Source: Pseudohongiella sp. (GTDB taxonomy: Bacteria; Pseudomonadota; Gammaproteobacteria; Pseudomonadales; Pseudohongiellaceae). Taken from it: 6,751 nucleotides of DNA. Made by a program: the position numbers and the translations under genes. Every line of letters starts with the position of its first letter. Position 1 is the first letter of the stretch. The stretch lies in contig JAUSPW010000387.1 of the NCBI GenBank assembly GCA_030652635.1, positions 1 to 6,751 of the forward strand. The letters run 5' to 3'. The notes under the pieces are model-generated. The model saw only the letters and a program-made list of their open reading frames with translations, made no database searches and had not been told where the DNA came from. Of this stretch, positions 6,520 through 6,751 are shown in pieces.

Positions 6520-6751
6520 AGCTGCCGTTACCCAAACAAGATCTGCTGTTGTTGAGACCGACGTTGATCATTTTTTTAGTGGTGTTATCACTGGGCATTG
6601 TTGCTTATCAAGCAGTCACTTACTACCAGCAGTCCAGTGCCAGTGCGCTGCGCAGCGCCCAAGCCAGTTACCAACAAGTGTCCAGTTCCATCGAACAAAT
6701 TGAACAAGAAGAATCCACGGTTGTGCGGTACATCGACCGTTATCAGCAAAT
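6516..6751 (+). CDS. PilO-like bitopic coiled-coil protein, 3' end outside window
   Basis: Seventy-eight codons are visible and the frame is open to the window edge, so the gene is truncated by the window. A short cytoplasmic N-terminus (MKLPLPKQDLLLLRP, 1-15) is followed by a membrane helix at about 16-34 and then a Gln/Ser/Glu-rich helical stretch from about 36 to 78 that looks coiled-coil-forming (LRSAQASYQQ, SSIEQIEQEE). A short N-tail, one helix and a periplasmic coiled coil is the PilO/GspM/MshJ layout; in these families the coiled coil pairs with PilN or GspL. Its position directly after a PilN-like domain, with overlapping translation, fits a PilO role. The ferredoxin-like domain expected next is beyond the window, so the call rests on architecture and context rather than sequence signature. 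Confidence -1.
   Translation, partial: MKLPLPKQDLLLLRPTLIIFLVVLSLGIVAYQAVTYYQQSSASALRSAQASYQQVSSSIEQIEQEESTVVRYIDRYQQ

Noticed and set aside
6571..6577. Run of seven T near the start of the PilO-like gene as a slippage or phase-variation site
   Set aside because: Seven bases is short, and it encodes ordinary Ile-Phe-Leu of the membrane helix. Similar runs occur elsewhere in the platform gene.
1..6751. Assigning the block outright as the MSHA pilus locus
   Set aside because: The MshN-like, E and G parts match in order, but the alignment-complex genes follow instead of preceding, and M and N appear fused. No mshA-type pilin is in view.

Overview
This window is a single co-directional, tightly packed gene block on the + strand of a Gram-negative bacterium. 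It encodes the inner-membrane part of a type IV filament machine, the superfamily that includes type IV pili, MSHA pili and type II secretion. Base composition looks close to even GC. The protein families (GspE/PilB-type ATPase with an MshEN-like N-terminus, GspF/PilC-type platform, GspL/PilM-like actin-fold protein, PilO-like protein) fit a beta- or gammaproteobacterium. I cannot name the genus from this window.

Layout. Positions 1-1962 hold the 3' part of a bitopic membrane protein. It has an acidic, Pro/Glu/Lys-rich cytoplasmic arm, a strongly basic patch, one membrane helix, a second Pro-rich linker and C-terminal TPRs that should lie in the periplasm. Its start is just outside the window. 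Positions 1959-3668 encode the assembly ATPase, overlapping the previous stop by ATGA. Positions 3676-4881 encode the polytopic platform protein. After a 36-bp gap containing a small hairpin, 4918-6519 encode a 533-residue protein that appears to join a degenerate actin-like (PilM/GspL-like) domain to a membrane helix and a PilN-like periplasmic domain. A second ATGA overlap leads into a PilO-like bitopic coiled-coil protein (6516 onward), cut by the right edge.

How they work together (family knowledge plus inference). The hexameric ATPase drives the platform protein in the inner membrane. The PilM/PilN-like fusion and the PilO-like protein form the alignment complex linking the cytoplasmic motor to the periplasm. 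The TPR protein could link the cytoplasmic motor with periplasmic or secretin-side components, as GspB/MshN-type proteins are thought to do. The gene order (TPR-E-F-[M+N]-O) matches neither a standard T2SS operon (C-D-E-F-G...), nor pilMNOPQ, nor the msh locus as I know them. The block is best described as an unassigned type IV filament system. No pseudopilin, secretin, prepilin peptidase or retraction ATPase lies inside the window, so substrate and filament type cannot be decided here.

No RNA genes, insertion sequences, CRISPR arrays, internal promoters or convincing + strand terminators were seen. No stretch over 300 bases lacks a gene; the largest gap is 36 bp.
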